A stretch of 64,000 bases of DNA from an uncultured Bacteroidales bacterium. GTDB lineage: Bacteria; Bacteroidota; Bacteroidia; Bacteroidales; P3. Every line of letters starts with the position of its first letter. Position 1 is the first letter of the stretch. Where the stretch lies: contig CAJUFX010000012.1 of the NCBI GenBank assembly GCA_910586395.1, forward strand, positions 14,833 to 78,832. Reading direction: 5' to 3'. This document shows positions 1 to 8,609 of the stretch, one piece after another. The notes below the pieces were generated by a model. It made no database searches. It was not told the DNA's origin and worked only from the letters and a program-made list of their open reading frames with translations. The position numbers were made by a program, and so were the translations under genes.

Positions 1-2275
1 TTTTGATGCCTGCGCTGAACTCCATTTCGAGGCTTTTGAGCGCTTTGAGTTTGTAAGACAGCCGCAGTCCCATGTCGCAGAAGACGGGCGTCGTCTTCAC
101 GATGTCTTCCGGTACATAGCCGGCGTAGTGTTCCACCAGCATCGGGCCGGTGAAATTGGCCGAGAGCGCGCAGTCGAAGCCTTTGAGGAACGTGTAGCCG
201 AGGCTGACGAAGCCGTATTGTTCGGGCGAGCGGAACATTTTGACCGTCGGTTCCACCGCCGTGTTTTCCGACCATTCGAACGGTTCGGTGTAACGGCTCT
301 GCTGGTAGGTGTAGGAGGCTTGCAGCGAAAGGTTCCATTTCGTGGCCATGTTGAATTCGAGATTGATACCGCCCACGTAGGCACCCGCGGCATTGGTGCG
401 TAAGAGCAGGCGGTTGCCCTCGGCGTCGAACCCGTTTTCGGCCAGCGCGAAGACATGCGTCAGGTTCGTATAGAAGCCCTCTGCCAGTAAGCTGAATTGT
501 ATGGTTTTGTTTTCGAGGAAATTGAACTCGGTCGAGACCGTCGCGCTGTGGGCGTATTCGGGACGCAGGTCGGGGTCTATCGTAATCAGGGCCACTTCAC
601 CGCCCACGGAGGCCACGTGCAGGTCTTCGTCGTAAGCCTGCGGAGCGCGGTAGCCGCTCGAATAGCCGGCGCGCAGGTTGAGCCAGTGGAACGGTTCGTA
701 GCGGAAATTGACGCGCGGCGAGGCCACGACGTTTTTCATCAGGTTGTGTTTATCGACGCGTACGCCGATGAGGATGCCGGCGTGTTCGGTCTTCCATTCG
801 TTCTGGACGTACGCGCCCACGAGGTGCACGTCTTGCTTCGTGTCGCGGTTGTATCCCAGGATGCGGTCATGCAGGCCGTTGTATTTGTATTCCGCGCCGG
901 CCGAGAGTTCGGCGGGCATGAACCAGAGTTTGTCGAACGCATAGGTGTATTGCGCGCCCGCGATGGCCGTCACGTCTTCGGTCGTACCGTAGGCGTTGGG
1001 GTCCTGCTGTGTGCCGTAGTAGCTGTCGCGGTCGATGTTCTGCGCCGAAGCATAGACGTTGAAGCGGTGATGCAGGTCTTTGGACAGATATTCGTATTTG
1101 AGGCCGCCGCCGTCGATGCGGTGGGTCGTCGTTTCGGCGATATTGGCCAGATGGGGCGGCCGGTCCAGCGAGTCGCCGCCGCGGCGGTACTCGTGGATAT
1201 GGTGGTATTCGGCCGTGATCTTGGATTGGGTGCCCGGTTTGTAGTAGGCGCGGAAACCTACGGTGGCCGAGTTGAGTTTGGGAATTTCGGAAAAGCCGTC
1301 GAGGTTGCGGTCGTAAGGGCTCCGTTGCCGCGCCATGCCGAAGACATAGACGCCGGCTTTATAGTCGGAGGTGACGAGCGAGGCGTTGAGCGAGGTGTTG
1401 AAATCGTAGGCGTTATGGCCGAGGATAGAGGTCGTGTGACCCACGGAGGCCGAATTTTTCAGCGGCTCTTTCGTGATGATGTTCACGACGCCGCCTATGG
1501 CGTTGGCCCCGAAAAGGGCCGAGCCGCCGCCCCTTATAATCTCCACGCGTTCGATCATGGAGGGCGGCAGTTGTTCCAGCCCATAGACGTTCGAGAGCGA
1601 GCTGAAGATGGGGCGGCTGTCCAGCAGCATCTGCGTGTATTCGCCGCCGAGGCCGTTCATGCGCAGTTGCGGCAAGCCGCAGTTCTGGCAGTCGTATTCC
1701 ACGCGCAGGCCGGGCTGGCACTGCATGGCGTCGGCCAAGGAATTGGAGGCCATGCGTTCGAACTGCAAAGGGGTCAGAACGTTGACGACGCCGGCGGCCT
1801 GCCGCTTGGTCGTTTCGGTGCGCGAGGCCGTCACGACCACGCTTTCCAGGCTAATCATCGTGGGTTCCAGCCGTATCTCCAAGCTCTCGGTTCGACCCGT
1901 CTTGGGTTCGACGGCGACTTCCCGGCTTTCGTAGCCGACGGCCGAGAAGCGTAGCGTCAGCGGCCGAACGGGCAGGTGGTTGAGCTGGAAATGCCCGTTG
2001 ACGTCGGCGGCCGCGCCCATGGTGGTCCCCATGACAAGCACGGTCGAGAACGGGATGTGTTCGCCGGTCTGGGCATCGAGGATGTGTCCGATGAAATTGG
2101 CTTCGGAGGGGGCTTGTGACGGCGTCTGTTTTTGAATCGGCGTCCGGGTTGGCGCCTTGGTCTGTGTTTGAGCCTGCGTCTGTCCTGTGGCGAGGCTTGC
2201 GGCCAAGAACGCCAGGACGGTCAGAACGGTACGGAGGGTGATATGGGATTGTGTGGAAAGGGGTAGTCTTTGCAT
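1..2275 (-). CDS. TonB-dependent outer-membrane receptor (3' end outside window)
   Basis: Reading leftwards from the ATG at 2275 gives 758 codons without a stop, so the C-terminal end of the barrel is missing. The start carries a signal peptide (about residues 1-35), followed by a carboxypeptidase-regulatory-like domain (about 60-140) typical of Bacteroidetes receptors, a TonB box-like stretch (SLESVVVTASR, about 142-152), a plug with ERVEIIRGGGSALFGANAIG (242-261) and VVNIITKEP, then repeated aromatic beta-strands. The plug holds a CxxC motif, DCQNCG (195-200). Family knowledge: such proteins import bound ligands using TonB energy. The upstream His-rich membrane protein suggests a metal or metal complex; this is inference. 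Vitamin B12 or haem remain alternatives; I see no cobalamin riboswitch upstream. Confidence 0.93.
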   Translation of the reverse strand, partial: MQRLPLSTQSHITLRTVLTVLAFLAASLATGQTQAQTQTKAPTRTPIQKQTPSQAPSEANFIGHILDAQTGEHIPFSTVLVMGTTMGAAADVNGHFQLNHLPVRPLTLRFSAVGYESREVAVEPKTGRTESLEIRLEPTMISLESVVVTASRTETTKRQAAGVVNVLTPLQFERMASNSLADAMQCQPGLRVEYDCQNCGLPQLRMNGLGGEYTQMLLDSRPIFSSLSNVYGLEQLPPSMIERVEIIRGGGSALFGANAIGGVVNIITKEPLKNSASVGHTTSILGHNAYDFNTSLNASLVTSDYKAGVYVFGMARQRSPYDRNLDGFSEIPKLNSATVGFRAYYKPGTQSKITAEYHHIHEYRRGGDSLDRPPHLANIAETTTHRIDGGGLKYEYLSKDLHHRFNVYASAQNIDRDSYYGTQQDPNAYGTTEDVTAIAGAQYTYAFDKLWFMPAELSAGAEYKYNGLHDRILGYNRDTKQDVHLVGAYVQNEWKTEHAGILIGVRVDKHNLMKNVVASPRVNFRYEPFHWLNLRAGYSSGYRAPQAYDEDLHVASVGGEVALITIDPDLRPEYAHSATVSTEFNFLENKTIQFSLLAEGFYTNLTHVFALAENGFDAEGNRLLLRTNAAGAYVGGINLEFNMATKWNLSLQASYTYQQSRYTEPFEWSENTAVEPTVKMFRSPEQYGFVSLGYTFLKGFDCALSANFTGPMLVEHYAGYVPEDIVKTTPVFCDMGLRLSYKLKALKSLEMEFSAGIK

Positions 2276-2428
2276 GGTTTATAAATAAATCAAGGGTACG
2301 GACAATAGGTCGGGGACATGGATCGCATGCCCGTGCTTGCCGTGCGGTTGTTGTAAAAAAAGTTTGAGCGGATGATGCCGAGGCGCCGCAAAAAGGTTTT
2401 CCGGAAAAGAATGTCCGGAAGTCTGAAA

Positions 2429-2827
2429 TCAGTCCAAGGCGGGTGGACCGCGCGTAGCGGAATGCGGTTGTTTGGTGGTGGCTCGTTCGCAACGGTTTGA
2501 TATGAATATTGATACGGCCTGTTGGAATGCCATGCAGGCCAAGCCGGCGGCCACCACCGTGAAGATGAGGTAATCTAAGTGCTGGATGGTTTGGAACTGT
2601 TCCGCAGAGTGGCTGTGTGCCGGCGTCGTGTCGGCAGGCGTCTGCCACGGATGGGCGTAATAGTGGGAGTGAACCACTATGGCGTTGTCGAAACGGTGGG
2701 CGTGCGTGAACAGCGAGCCACCGACGAAATAGAACAGGAACAAGGTCAGCATCCCGACGGCCAAAACCGTTTTCCGTATTTCGGAATGGAATCTCGTATG
2801 TCGGATGGTCGTTGTCTTCATCGTCAT
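2429..2827 (-). CDS. small His-rich membrane protein upstream of TonB receptor
   Basis: A 132-residue protein (a second ATG lies at 2821). One hydrophobic segment (about residues 19-38) is followed by a histidine-rich exposed stretch with FTHAHRF, HSHYYAHPW and AHSHSAEQF, then a second hydrophobic segment (about 90-108). Small proteins with an FxHTH...HSH...HxHS pattern are common next to TonB receptors in Bacteroidales and are normally left as hypothetical. The histidine clusters suggest metal binding, and the gene probably forms an operon with the receptor 153 bp downstream. A TAnnTTTG element on the minus strand at 2888-2895 fits its promoter. The function is inferred only. Confidence 0.75.
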   Translation of the reverse strand: MTMKTTTIRHTRFHSEIRKTVLAVGMLTLFLFYFVGGSLFTHAHRFDNAIVVHSHYYAHPWQTPADTTPAHSHSAEQFQTIQHLDYLIFTVVAAGLACMAFQQAVSIFISNRCERATTKQPHSATRGPPALD

Positions 2828-2887
2828 GTGGCGGAGAGGCGTTCAAATGCCGTTCAATGCCAAAGGCATGGCGCTCAAAACGCGGCG

Positions 2888-2895
2888 CAAAATTA
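2888..2895 (-). promoter_or_regulatory. Bacteroidetes -7 element for the His-rich protein/TonB receptor operon
   Basis: Minus-strand TAATTTTG matches TAnnTTTG. It lies 60-67 bases upstream of the ATG at 2827 and back to back with the tRNA-Ala promoter. Confidence 0.5.
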
Positions 2896-2924
2896 CATAA
2901 TTTTTCAAAATAAAAATTTTGTTG

Positions 2925-2932
2925 TATCTTTG
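2925..2932 (+). promoter_or_regulatory. promoter of tRNA-Ala
   Basis: TATCTTTG matches the Bacteroidetes -7 consensus TAnnTTTG and ends 11 bases before the first base of the mature tRNA, a typical distance for tRNA genes. The region upstream is T-rich. Confidence 0.65.
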
Positions 2933-2943
2933 CATCCGCTTTT

Positions 2944-3016
2944 GGGGGATTAGCTCATCTGGTAGAGCGTTTGGTTCGCAATCAAAAGGTAGTGGGTTCG
3001 AGTCCCATATCCTCCA
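2944..3016 (+). tRNA. tRNA-Ala (anticodon CGC)
   Basis: A 73-nt cloverleaf. The acceptor arms GGGGGAT and ATCCTCC pair over 7 bp and include the G3:U70 wobble that is the identity element of alanine tRNAs. The anticodon loop is TTCGCAA (anticodon CGC, codon GCG), the T arm is GTGGG-TTCGAGT-CCCAT and the discriminator base is A. The terminal CCA is not encoded. The codon served is frequent in this GC-rich window. Confidence 0.93.
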
Positions 3017-3058
3017 CAGGAAAAAGATTCAGAACGCTTTAAAAGAGTGTTTTATGAG

Positions 3059-3096
3059 AAACGGGCTTTGATAGGGATATCAAAGCCCGTTTTTGT
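3059..3096 (+). terminator. rho-independent terminator after tRNA-Ala
   Basis: The arms ACGGGCTTTG (3061-3070) and CAAAGCCCGT (3081-3090) form a perfect 10-bp stem with a 10-nt loop, followed by a T run. Confidence 0.85.
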
Positions 3097-3179
3097 TTTC
3101 CGAGAGTGTCCTTTCGGCGGACATATCCGTAGAAAAGTATTGGCGGCTTCGATGCGGACAATGTCGGCGTCCGCCCCGG

Positions 3180-3579
3180 TGGTGCATGCGGCATCATCGA
3201 AGATTACCACGACAAACCCGGAAGGTGTGGCGGCAGGCAATAAGTGCCTTATTCTACCGCGGAACCAGGAACTGGAATACGAGGGCGAGGTATACGCCAC
3301 CGATGACCAAGGATATTACGTCTATGAGAAAAACGAGCCGCTGACCACTGTATAATAAGAATTATTAATAGAAATGGAGATATTGGATTGACAGGCGGAG
3401 TAATACTTCAAGATGATGGTGGTTATATGTCTTTTGCAAGTCCAATCATTGGGAAGAATAAAGAGGCAATCTTCGAGTGCTTTGTCGGAACCCGTACGAA
3501 AAATGATGATAATGAAACTGTAAATGAAAAAGTGATAGGATGGCGCAGATTATACTATGGGGGTATAATAAGAGGCTAA
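3180..3579 (+). pseudogene. possible frameshifted hypothetical gene remnant
   Basis: Two stretches that look protein-like lie end to end in different frames. The first, ending at 3355, carries EYEGEVYATDDQGYYVYEKN. The second, open from about 3349 to the stop at 3579, carries GGVILQDDGGYMSFASPIIG. Joining them needs a single frame change near 3345-3350. The base composition is more AT-rich than the surrounding genes. No start codon, promoter or family could be assigned. The right end overlaps, tail to tail, the stop of the lipoprotein gene on the other strand. It could equally be noncoding debris. Confidence 0.25.
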
Positions 3580-4146
3580 AATTCTCTAAAATGAAGCGGC
3601 GTGGATGTCTTCATTAGATAGTTTAGTTTTTCCTCAAAAATGATGGAAGCATGAGGATGTGTGTCATCAAGGGTGATATTTCGATATAAGAAACGTTGCG
3701 TGGTGTCGTAATAATCAGGCCCCCATTGCATGATGCCATTGGGAAACGCATTCCATATGACGACAAGATATTTGCCATATTTTAGCGACCTCCCCCCCCC
3801 TTGTATTATCGGCAACACTTTCGACATAACCTGAATCAAAGGTGGACGTATGGTGAAATGTGCAGTTATGTCCGATGGCGGTATCGTAGGTGCCGTCCTT
3901 TAATGTGATGGTATAATGTTTGAATATTGAAGTTACCGATGCATCGAAATCAACATTTTCAGACGAAGTTTGGTAAATCATAGCAACAATTGGGTTATAA
4001 GGAAGCTCACGGTGTACATATATGCTGCACGTGTCGGCCGAGGTATCCACTGCGGGTTCGTCCCCGCCGGTAAGGGTGTTGGGTTTGTCTTCGCAGGAGA
4101 TGGCGATGTAGGCGATGGCGGCGAGAATAAGGAGCAGTTTCTTCAT
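3576..4146 (-). pseudogene. lipoprotein gene interrupted by a frameshift in a G9 tract
   Basis: The start at 4146 encodes a lipoprotein signal (MKKLLLILAAIAYIAISCED, lipobox AISC). A longer frame begins at 4233, but a minus-strand TACCTTTG promoter element at 4179-4186 supports 4146. The reading frame is sound to about residue 118, then meets nine Gs (plus-strand Cs at 3792-3800). After the tract the sensible frame is a different one, ending at the stop at 3576-3578 with a soluble-looking tail (QGGGRSLKYGKYLVVIWNAF and FEEKLNYLMK). With eight Gs the gene would read straight through to 189 residues; with nine it runs into foreign sequence. It may be phase-variable, decayed, or a sequencing error. 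The family is not recognised. Confidence 0.6.
3792..3800. repeat. homopolymer tract C9 (G9 on the coding strand)
   Basis: Nine consecutive Cs lie inside the lipoprotein gene exactly where its frame changes. Loss of one base restores the frame. Confidence 0.85.
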
Positions 4147-4178
4147 GGCGGGAGTTTGTTTGGATGTGGTTGATAATG

Positions 4179-4186
4179 CAAAGGTA
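4179..4186 (-). promoter_or_regulatory. promoter element of the lipoprotein gene
   Basis: Minus-strand TACCTTTG (plus CAAAGGTA) matches TAnnTTTG, 33-40 bases before the ATG at 4146, with a T-rich stretch upstream. Confidence 0.55.
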
Positions 4187-4224
4187 AACAAAAAAATGAA
4201 TCTAAAATAAGATGCAAGCCGAAC

Positions 4225-4250
4225 GCAGAACAAGTTTGCTTGATTCTGCC
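4225..4250. repeat. hairpin-forming intergenic repeat, copy near 4.2 kb
   Basis: GCAGAA-CAAG-TTTG-CTTG-A-TTCTGC folds into a 10-bp stem with one bulge. A close relative stands at 15052-15080, and the flank read on the minus strand (TGCGTTCGGCTTGCATCTTA) resembles the tandem units near 51.7 kb. Together they suggest a dispersed intergenic element. Confidence 0.5.
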
Positions 4251-4420
4251 GGGGTGCCGCATTTATAGTAAACGAAGTAAGATATGTCGGTCAAGAAAGT
4301 ACGTATAAGCGAGTTGCTTTAGTTGCGACACGATGCATCCGATGAAGGTCGCTTTATGCCGGCGGCCGGAAATTTCATCGCGTCGTCTTGCCGTATCGCG
4401 GGATGATTTTTTAGGTAAAT

Positions 4421-4448
4421 CTGATTTTTATAAAACGATAAAAATCAG
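4421..4448. repeat. perfect 11-bp inverted repeat upstream of catalase
   Basis: CTGATTTTTAT (4421-4431) and ATAAAAATCAG (4438-4448) are exact reverse complements separated by 6 nt and followed by TTTCTTTT. It lies about 150 bp before katA in a 452-bp gene-free stretch (4147-4598). No rightward gene upstream needs a terminator, so a regulator binding site or leader hairpin is possible. Nothing else recognisable was seen in this stretch apart from the hairpin repeat at 4225-4250 and the lipoprotein promoter. Confidence 0.5.
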
Positions 4449-4598
4449 TTTCTTTTAAGGTGTGTTTGGGGGATATGTCTAACGGCCAAAGTATTAGGAC
4501 TTGCGTTAATGTGGAATTATGCTTTAATTTGTAAGACTGTTTCAATGCAATGCACAAAACCTAACTATATATAACTTATATAAAACTATTGTGATTGT

Positions 4599-6104
4599 AT
4601 GAAAAAGAAAAGACTTACCGCCGAAAACGGACGTCCGATTGCAGACAATCAGAATGTCCAGACTGCGGGTCCTCGCGGGCCATTCACGGCTCAAGACCCG
4701 TGGTATCTTGAAAAAATCGCTCATTTCGATCGCGAAGTGATTCCCGAAAGAAGAATGCACGCCAAGGGTTCGGGGGCTTTCGGAACGTTTACCGTTACCC
4801 ACGACATTACCGAATTTACACGCGCTTCGATTTTTGCCGAGGTAGGGAAGCAGACGCCCTGTCTCGTAAGATTCTCCACCGTGGCGGGAGAACGGGGTGC
4901 CGCCGATGCCGAACGCGACATACGCGGCTTCGCGATGAAGTTTTACACGGATCAGGGCAACTGGGATTTGGTCGGGAACAACACGCCCGTGTTTTTTCTG
5001 CGCGATCCCCTGAAGTTCCCCGACCTCAACCACGCCATCAAGCGTGACCCGCGCACGGGCATGCGTAACCCGACGGCCAACTGGGATTTCTGGACGTTGC
5101 TTCCCGAGGCGCTCCATCAGATTACAATTACCATGTCGCCGCGCGGCATCCCCGCGTCTTTCCGTCACATGCACGGGTTCGGCAGCCATACGTACAGTTT
5201 TATCAACAAGGATAACAAGCGGACGTGGGTCAAATTTCATTTCCAAACCCTTCAGGGCATCAAGAACCTGACCGACAAGGAAGCCGAAGCCATCATAGCC
5301 AAGGACCGCGAATCGCATCAGCGCGATTTGTTCGAGGCCATCGAACGCGGCGAATTTCCGCGTTGGAAGATGCAGGTGCAACTGATGACGGAAGACGAGG
5401 CCAAGAAATACAAGATCAATCCTTTTGACCTGACGAAGGTCTGGTATCACAAGGACTTTCCGTTGCGGGACGTCGGCATTCTCGAACTCAACCGCAACCC
5501 GGAGAACTTCTTTGCCGAAATCGAACAGGCGGCGTTCAATCCCGCCAATATCGTGGAAGGCATCGGCTTCTCTCCCGACAAGATGCTTCAAGGTCGTCTA
5601 TTCTCTTACGGAGACGCGCAACGCTACCGGCTCGGCGTGAACCATCACCTTATCCCGGTCAACCAGCCGAAGTGTCCGTTCCACTCATACCATCGGGACG
5701 GCCAGATGCGTACCGACGGCAATCTCGGCGATACGATCGCCTATGAACCCAACAGTTTCGGCGAATGGCAGGAGACGCCCTCGCTCAAAGAGCCGCCGAT
5801 GGGATTGTCCGGGGAAGTCTATAACTACGATGAACGTCAGTATGATGACGATTACTACACGCAACCCGGAAAGTTGTGGCGACTGATGACGGCGGCCGAC
5901 CGAAAGGCCACCTGCCAGAATACGGCCGCCCAGATGAAGGAAGTGCCGCTCTTCATCAAGCAGCGTCACGTGCGGGCGTGCCACAATGCGGATCCGGAGT
6001 ACGGAAAGATGCTGGCGGAAGCCTTGGGCATCGATCTGGCGGAAGCCCTCGTGGCGGAAGATCCGGCGCATCCGGCATGGGACAAACGCAAGACGCGTAA
6101 ATAA
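4599..6104 (+). CDS. katA: monofunctional haem catalase
   Basis: A 501-residue clade 3 (small-subunit) catalase that splits hydrogen peroxide into water and oxygen in the cytoplasm. The distal His54 sits in RRMHAKGSGAFG, Asn127 in LVGNNTPVFF, and the proximal haem-ligand tyrosine is in RLFSYGDAQRYRLG (about residue 337). Length and order match the family throughout. It has no signal peptide. The gene stands alone with its own upstream region, which includes a perfect inverted repeat, and is closed by a bidirectional terminator facing hydF. Control by a peroxide regulator such as OxyR is expected in Bacteroidetes, but no regulator binding site was identified with confidence. Confidence 0.97.
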   Translation: MKKKRLTAENGRPIADNQNVQTAGPRGPFTAQDPWYLEKIAHFDREVIPERRMHAKGSGAFGTFTVTHDITEFTRASIFAEVGKQTPCLVRFSTVAGERGAADAERDIRGFAMKFYTDQGNWDLVGNNTPVFFLRDPLKFPDLNHAIKRDPRTGMRNPTANWDFWTLLPEALHQITITMSPRGIPASFRHMHGFGSHTYSFINKDNKRTWVKFHFQTLQGIKNLTDKEAEAIIAKDRESHQRDLFEAIERGEFPRWKMQVQLMTEDEAKKYKINPFDLTKVWYHKDFPLRDVGILELNRNPENFFAEIEQAAFNPANIVEGIGFSPDKMLQGRLFSYGDAQRYRLGVNHHLIPVNQPKCPFHSYHRDGQMRTDGNLGDTIAYEPNSFGEWQETPSLKEPPMGLSGEVYNYDERQYDDDYYTQPGKLWRLMTAADRKATCQNTAAQMKEVPLFIKQRHVRACHNADPEYGKMLAEALGIDLAEALVAEDPAHPAWDKRKTRK

Positions 6105-6142
6105 GCCTGTTTCTACGGATGATCCTTTGGGATGAAATCCGC

Positions 6143-6181
6143 CATAGCCCTGCCTGTAAAAAAAGGCGGGGCTATTTTTTT
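6143..6181. terminator. bidirectional terminator between katA and hydF
   Basis: ATAGCCCTGCC (6144-6154) pairs with GGCGGGGCTAT (6165-6175, one mismatch or G-T position). A T run follows on the plus strand and an A-rich loop and flank serve the minus strand. It lies between two convergent genes. Confidence 0.8.
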
Positions 6182-7445
6182 ATGCTTTTCGGAACGGCGC
6201 GACGGCGCGGTCGAAGATGCCTTGCAGATAGGCGAGCGTCATGCCGTAGTTGCTGACCGGTACGCCGGCTTCCGCAAAGGGTCTCAGCCGTTGTTCCAGT
6301 TGTTTGCCCGTGACCATGCAGCCGCCGCATTGAATCACGAGCGCATAGTCGGCCGGGCGGTCGGGGAGCGGGTTCAAACCCGATACGAATTCGAACTGCA
6401 GCCGTTTGCCGGTCCGTTGTCGGAGCAGGTTGGGCAGTTTGACGCGGCCGATGTCGTGGCAGTTGGTCTGATGCGTGCAGGATTCCAGCAATAAGATTTT
6501 GTCGTCGTCCCGCAAGCGGGCGATATGGGGCGTGCCTTGCAGATAGAGGTCGAACGGACCTTTCTGACGCGCGAGGCAGATGCTGAAGCTCGTGAGCGGC
6601 TGTTCGGCCGGCAGTATCGCATGCACCTCTTTGAAGGCCTGGCTGTCGGTGATGACGAGACGGGGCGGCTGCCTGAGGCTTTGGAGCATGGTCGGCAGTT
6701 CTTCGGTTTGGCAGAGCAGACAGCCGGCATGCAGGTCAAGGCATTGGCGGCTGATTTGCACCTGCGGCAGGATGAGGCGGTCTTTGGGGGCTTCGGCGTC
6801 GATGGGCGTTACGAGCAGGACGAGGTCACCGGCTTGAACCAGGCCTTCCAGAACGGGGCGGGGGGCGGCGTCCGTGCCGGAGGCCAGCACGGTTTTGAGC
6901 GCGGCGATGAGCGGGGCTACGGCACCCTGCGTTTCGGCTTCGGGCGTCCCCTGCGCTTCGACTCCGGGCGTAACCAGTGCATCGGCCGTGTGGGCTTCGC
7001 TCACCGAAAAGTCCACGATCGGGCTGTCGGGAAATCGCCGCGCTAAATCGGCTTTCAGCGCGTTTGACAGCGGCATTTCGTCCCGCTTGTTGTGCAGCAG
7101 TACGGACGGGATGCGCTTTTGCGCGAGCAACGTGCAGATTTCCTGCTCGGTTTGACCGAAATCGTTGTGCGAGAACAGCACGACGGCGGCCTGCAACAGG
7201 TCTATGGCGCGGCGGCTGCGTTCCACGCGCTGCAAGCCGACGCCGCCCCCGTCGTCCCAGCCGGCGGTGTCTATCCAGACGCAACGGCCAAGGCCGAAAA
7301 CTTCCATGGATTTCTTGACCGGGTCGGTCGTCGTGCCGGGCGTATCGGAAACGATGGAGACCTGCTGGCCGGTCAGCAGGTTCATCAGCGCGCTCTTGCC
7401 TTGGTTGCGACGGCCCAAAAGGCCGATGAATATCTCGTTGTGCAT
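6180..7445 (-). CDS. hydF: [FeFe]-hydrogenase H-cluster maturation GTPase HydF
   Basis: A 421-residue GTPase and scaffold that carries the diiron precursor for insertion into [FeFe]-hydrogenase. Motifs: G1 GRRNQGKS (11-18), TTTDP (38-42), DTAG (59-62), NKRD (119-122). The C-terminal cluster-binding part has CTH (323-325) and CGGC (373-376), matching the CxH...CxxC pattern, although the His that often precedes the last CxxC is Gln here. Its partner hydE is fused to nadD 15 kb away; hydG and the hydrogenase itself are not in the window. Its ATG lies 6 bp after the stop of an AT-rich YhcG gene, so the two may be cotranscribed. Confidence 0.94.
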   Translation of the reverse strand: MHNEIFIGLLGRRNQGKSALMNLLTGQQVSIVSDTPGTTTDPVKKSMEVFGLGRCVWIDTAGWDDGGGVGLQRVERSRRAIDLLQAAVVLFSHNDFGQTEQEICTLLAQKRIPSVLLHNKRDEMPLSNALKADLARRFPDSPIVDFSVSEAHTADALVTPGVEAQGTPEAETQGAVAPLIAALKTVLASGTDAAPRPVLEGLVQAGDLVLLVTPIDAEAPKDRLILPQVQISRQCLDLHAGCLLCQTEELPTMLQSLRQPPRLVITDSQAFKEVHAILPAEQPLTSFSICLARQKGPFDLYLQGTPHIARLRDDDKILLLESCTHQTNCHDIGRVKLPNLLRQRTGKRLQFEFVSGLNPLPDRPADYALVIQCGGCMVTGKQLEQRLRPFAEAGVPVSNYGMTLAYLQGIFDRAVAPFRKA

Positions 7446-7451
7446 GGGACT

Positions 7452-8609
7452 TTAGTTTTCTTTTTCAAATTGTAATCTCAGTAATGCGGTCTGTCTGTTT
7501 ATTTCTTCTTGCAATTCTTGGGCCGATGGTAAAAGCAATTTATATTTCGTGGCAAAAAGCTGTTCATTGCCTTTTAGGACCGAATATCGTGCTATATTCT
7601 CGTCTGTTTCAGAACACAAGACGATACCTATCGTAGGATTATCATCAAGTCCACGGCGTAATTCATCATACATCTTTACATACATATCCATTTGTCCTAC
7701 ATCTTGATATGTGACCTTGTTCAATTTGAGGTCTATCAGGATAAAACATTTTAGGATATAGTTATAGAATACAAGGTCAACATAGTAGTCCTCTTGTGGA
7801 GTCCGAATAAGTTGCTGACGGGCAACCAAGGCAAATCCTTTTCCCATTTCCAGCAGGAAATGTTCCATGTTGTCAATAATGGCTTGCTCTAGTTTTTGTT
7901 CGGTGTAGCCTGCATTGCCTGGTAATCCAAGAAACTCTAAAACAGTGGGATTCTTGATAAATTCAAACTTTTCTTTCTGATAATTATCGGTGTTTTGCTT
8001 CATCTCCCGTTTTACCTCATCTGAACATTGGGAAAGAACCATGCGTTCATAATATTGTGTGTTGATGTTGCGATTAAGTGTACGGAAACTCCACATCCCT
8101 TGTGCTGCTTCGTGCATATACCAATTGCGGGCCTGTTTGTCCGTAACCCGTATCAAGCGTTCATAGTGCGACCAAGGAAGTAGAGCCAATTGGTTTTGAG
8201 GCAATTGGTCAGACATCATCTGACCTTTTTGTTTGAATGTCTGTTTTTTTTGTAGTTCTGTAGATTGGTCAGACAGTGTCTGACCAATTACATAGTCTTT
8301 GAATTCCAAATAAAAACGTCTGAAATTTTTGCAGTTTGTCTCGGAATATCCTTGTCCGAATTCTTCTGTCAATATTTGAGAAGCGATAGCAATTATTCGT
8401 TTTCCATATTCGGCTCGCTTTTCTCCATGCTGTTCCTCTTCTACAATTCGTTTGCCTAAGTTCCAATTGGTGTTTACCTGACTGAAATTGATGGCTGCAT
8501 AGGCTCGTTTTAGATTGGCCCGTACAATATTGCGAAGTTCTTCAACAAAGCGAAGCTCGTTAGATGAAAGCGGCAATGGCGTATCAGTTGTGGATTGTGT
8601 TTTTTTCAT
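7452..8609 (-). CDS. YhcG-type PD-(D/E)XK nuclease family protein (DUF1016)
   Basis: A 385-residue protein from the ATG at 8609, the family's usual length; the frame remains open upstream, but that part reads as noncoding. An N-terminal helical domain (NTNWNLGKRIVEEEQ, then EYGKRIIAIASQILTEEFG) is followed by the C-terminal nuclease fold with VDLVFYN and LIDLKLNK, giving the D...DxK catalytic pattern. The family is often found near restriction-modification genes, but none is seen here. Its base and codon use is much more AT-rich than its neighbours, which points to horizontal gain. It sits 6 bp upstream of hydF in the same direction. Confidence 0.88.
   Translation of the reverse strand: MKKTQSTTDTPLPLSSNELRFVEELRNIVRANLKRAYAAINFSQVNTNWNLGKRIVEEEQHGEKRAEYGKRIIAIASQILTEEFGQGYSETNCKNFRRFYLEFKDYVIGQTLSDQSTELQKKQTFKQKGQMMSDQLPQNQLALLPWSHYERLIRVTDKQARNWYMHEAAQGMWSFRTLNRNINTQYYERMVLSQCSDEVKREMKQNTDNYQKEKFEFIKNPTVLEFLGLPGNAGYTEQKLEQAIIDNMEHFLLEMGKGFALVARQQLIRTPQEDYYVDLVFYNYILKCFILIDLKLNKVTYQDVGQMDMYVKMYDELRRGLDDNPTIGIVLCSETDENIARYSVLKGNEQLFATKYKLLLPSAQELQEEINRQTALLRLQFEKEN

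Noticed and set aside
497..1954. 485-codon open frame on the plus strand
   Set aside because: It is antisense to the TonB receptor, whose frame has clear family motifs; composition is typical of a GC-rich shadow frame.
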